From positions 671,001 through 735,000 of the forward strand of contig JAODUO010000180.1 in assembly GCA_025642075.2 (NCBI GenBank): a stretch of 64,000 nt of DNA, in the 5' to 3' direction. This DNA is from Ridgeia piscesae. Lineage: Eukaryota > Annelida > Polychaeta > Sabellida > Siboglinidae. This document shows, piece by piece, positions 56,488-64,000 of this stretch; position 1 is the stretch's first letter; each line of letters begins with the position of its first letter. The notes beneath the pieces were generated by a model. The model was not told the origin of the DNA. It worked only from the letters and a program-made list of their open reading frames with translations, and did not search any database. A program made the position numbers and the translations under genes.

Positions 56488-57833
56488 CACAGGAACTGTT
56501 CGACGAAGTAAACACTTCGAATTTGTGTAATCGTTTTGTGGGTAAAACACCAACAAGATTTAATTTATAAATTTTTGTTACCCGAGAATGTACATAATGT
56601 CCGTTTGACATGTGTGGCAGGTAACATGGTTTAAGTGAACTTATTGTCTCTAAACGAGCTCTCTTCCACACAATTATTTATGAGAAACGTGTAGTTCTAG
56701 AGTAAGAGAAACTGCGTGCCAATAAAGAAATTTGCTCAAAGGTGTGGGCCATTAGATGCTATGAAGAATCGAATTCATTGATTGGTAATAACGTATAGGA
56801 TATCTTAGATGGGTGATGAAGACAACGTCACCTGCTAATAAACGAATCATTTGTCATTGACGAGGACACAATATTTTGCCAGATGTTTTTCGCAGTGACT
56901 TCTTTCAAACTTTAAATTTTCTCGGGCCTTTAACACCATTGCACTGAAAAACATAATTAATGTGTCATCATTGTTTGGCGAAATCCGTTCCCAACTTTCA
57001 AATGCAACCACTGAAACGCAAAATGTAAAGCAGCTCCCTCAAGCAAAAACGGCATTTTACTCGTAGTGAAAAACTATTAGCCATTTATCTTCTTTGTGTT
57101 AAATAGAAAGTTGGCATGTTATGTTTCACTGATCGTTGTTGTTGATGACATCACTGACATTTTCTGGCTCGTTGCCATTGTTTATATGTGCCACGGCCGC
57201 GTTTCCGTTGGGAAAATGTCGCACTTAAATGGAACGAGACGCTAATTCACACACAATTGCTTGTGCCAGTTGTCCCAATCCCTTAAGCAAAGAAACAAAG
57301 ATACACGATCCCAGCGCTAATATGTGCACAAATATACGTCTGTTTGAGCGGCTAAGATTCCGTGTAAGCTGCAATATAAGACGATCAGTAAACAGCTGTT
57401 AACATGCCATCGACTGGCCCCAGTGGGGTTATGTACACGGCGGGGGTTGGGCTGCGGGTGTGTTGCCTGAGTTACCCTGATTACACAGCTCAGTGTGCGG
57501 CGTCATATGCCGTGATGTTCGTCAGTCCGGTCTGCAGTCTGCACACACAACCCACTGTGGCCGACCAGACCGAAGTCCAGTTGCAAGTGATTCGTTGGTG
57601 GTTCCTATATCGGTGGAACTGGTCGTCAAATCTAGAATAACTGCAATGACCAAGAAGCCGATCACGCGGGTTCCAGATCTTCAGATTAAGAACAACTTGC
57701 TGTGGTCATAAGACAAGGCAGATGGTCACGCATCGTCTTATTGATATAATAAGGATTTGCCTGGTGCCTGGATTTATGTAAACTCCAATGTAGGTACCGT
57801 CGACACTGCACGTGCATCATCGAGAATTTGAGG
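56488..57833. other. Intergenic DNA between the two guanylate cyclases
   Basis: It holds the 3' UTR of the first cyclase and the promoter of the second. No further exon was found; the open frames at 57404-57711 have no recognised similarity. No AATAAA site was assigned with confidence (CAATAAAG at about 56721 is a candidate). Confidence 0.45.
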
Positions 57834-62113
<4,280 letters not shown>

Positions 62114-62549
62114 GTAAGGACACGTCAGTCTTTTTTTTTCCTAATTGAGGTTATCATTTGGTCAACAAGCATGTTGCGTTGTTGGCCACAGATACACGGA
62201 CACTTCTGCACAATCCAAGAAAGCACACTTCCGTAAATCAGTGTAACTGAAAACAGAAATAAAACGGCCTGGCTTGTTTACATAAACACACACACCCTTA
62301 AAATAATAAAAACTACTTCGTTAAATTACAAATAACATGCAGTACTTTAATTACAATGGTAATTCGTCACATGCCGATTACTCATCAATTGCATTACTAT
62401 TGTAACGGAGTGTTTGTGTACTTCGTCATAGGCCACTCATGAATATGGCTAATGGAGTAACGTGACTTCAAAATGTCTCTAAAAACTGGGCCTGTTTTTA
62501 TTTGAGAGAAATAGCAAGTTTGTAGACGTCCTTTATTCACGGCTGTACA

Positions 62550-62599
<50 letters not shown>

Positions 62600-62631
62600 T
62601 GGATAGACACTGTAATATATATATATATGTC

Positions 62632-62695
<64 letters not shown>

Positions 62696-62804
62696 ATATA
62701 TATATAATTATATGACCATATATATATATATATATATATATATATGACTAAAAATGTCATTTTTGTCCTATATTTTCATAATAGGCATGACTATGTTATA
62801 TCTG

Positions 62805-62845
<41 letters not shown>

Positions 62846-64000
62846 CCACTGGAAACAACATCGTGCGTCCTTCTATGTTATATATATATAGGTTGTAGAT
62901 TATCACTGACGAATATATGCCATTTTAACATAATAAACCTGGTATCCACAAAAAGCTATATGCAAAATATCTAACGCACATACTGATATAGCACCAACTC
63001 TTTGCAAATGAACTGTTACAAAAGTATTTTTTGTGAAGTACTTAGGCCCTATAAAATTATAGGCAATATTCGGCGTACGAATCTGTTTTTTTGCGGTTAT
63101 AACAAAACCTGATAACATTCTACCGTACTAATTAAGCCATAATTTTAACACCCGTGTTCAATGCCGTGGAAACAAACAATGAGAACAGTTGTTTACCTTT
63201 TTACCTTTTACCTTGAATCCTCTTCTACTACGTAGTCGAGCAGTTGACGAGGAAGGTTGTTATTGAGGTACTTTTTAGTTTAAATATACAGGCGAAATAC
63301 ATATCTTGTCATCGTCAAAAAGTCACAAGACGCCTTGCCCTATATCCCTGCAATGGCTATTGTCGAAATGTGTGGGTTCTATATCTATATATGGATTATG
63401 CTGTATAAAATGTTCTCGTGTTACGCTAAACGGTGCGAGATCATGCAATATATTACAATACGTCTAGGCCCGGGCTAGGCTAGAGACATGAGGGTTCGGA
63501 CGTGAACATTCTTAATTCACAATCATATTTCGTCTTCGAAGCGCCTCCGCCAAAAACCGTGCGTGATGCGATTTATATGGCGCTGTATAGCGAGAAATTT
63601 CACTAACAATATATTTTCTCGGCAAGAATTGGGAGGTCGTGAATATAATAACAATAATGTCCAAGTGACCAAGACGTGGCAAGTCAGAGTACCAAAAAAT
63701 CAAGACTGCCTCTCCTTTTTAGTCGGCTTCTGTCTGTAAATAATGTAAGCTAACTTAATAAAATGTTACCTCAAATTGATCTTGCATGACTCTTTTACGT
63801 GTATACTAACTGGCCTTTGTTAATTCCGTTTCTATTTTCATTCACTTCAGGTTACTACATCTAGAACTAGAACAACTAGAACTTTCGCTAATAAAATACG
63901 ATCCCCTGTTGACATTTGCGCCATCTGGCGAATAGTTTTTACATAATATTACCAATTGTTCTATTATCCACCAGATGGCTGTTTAATTATTTATAACCAA
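62114..64000. other. Intronic sequence to window end, AT-rich
   Basis: Probably intron 4 of the second cyclase. It holds TA tracts at about 62550-62600, 62636-62692, 62719-62745 and 62808-62842. No exon matching the next part of the ligand-binding domain was seen, and nothing else was recognised. Confidence 0.5.

Overview
This is a stretch of an intron-rich animal nuclear genome, most likely a marine invertebrate. Genes are split by GT..AG introns. Introns and intergenic DNA are full of AT, CA/GT and CT microsatellites, degraded non-LTR retrotransposons, tRNA-derived SINEs and small inverted-repeat elements. SAMM50, two quiver-like Ly6 genes and natriuretic-peptide-receptor-like guanylate cyclases point to a bilaterian. 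The SINE core and the CXC-motif gene family resemble what is seen in molluscs and other marine invertebrates, but the species cannot be fixed from the sequence. I found no operon, phage or CRISPR feature.

Layout, left to right. 0-7 kb: a broken intronless CXC-motif gene on the minus strand, then an apparent decayed LINE and microsatellites. 7.3-13.7 kb: an OTU-family cysteine protease gene (minus), whose first intron holds LINE remnants. 14.8-30 kb: a complete 14-exon SAMM50 gene (plus), head-to-head with the OTU gene across about 1.16 kb. Its fourth intron is 7.5 kb and is mostly a 22-bp pyrimidine-rich minisatellite. The array is interrupted by about 1.2 kb that looks like a corrupted second copy of the next two exons and their flanks. 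32.9-41 kb: two three-exon Ly6/quiver-like genes on opposite strands, tail to tail, with SINEs and a long-TIR element between or inside them. 42.4-56.5 kb: a complete 23-exon receptor guanylate cyclase (1168 codons, every splice phase consistent). 57.8 kb to the end: the 5' half of the ligand-binding region of a second receptor guanylate cyclase in the same orientation, sharing intron positions with the first and running out of the window.

How the genes relate: SAMM50 builds beta-barrel proteins into the mitochondrial outer membrane. The OTU gene may share a promoter region with it. The two cyclases are a tandem duplicate pair of cell-surface cGMP-producing receptors. The two Ly6 genes are probably also local duplicates.

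No novel multi-gene system was recognised. The observations most worth checking are the giant splice-neutral minisatellite in SAMM50 and the apparent chimeric duplication inside it, the CXC gene carrying three in-frame stops and no frameshift, substitutions in otherwise invariant cyclase motifs, and a repeat array that reproduces a splice-acceptor junction. All exon models come from reading splice sites and frames by eye.
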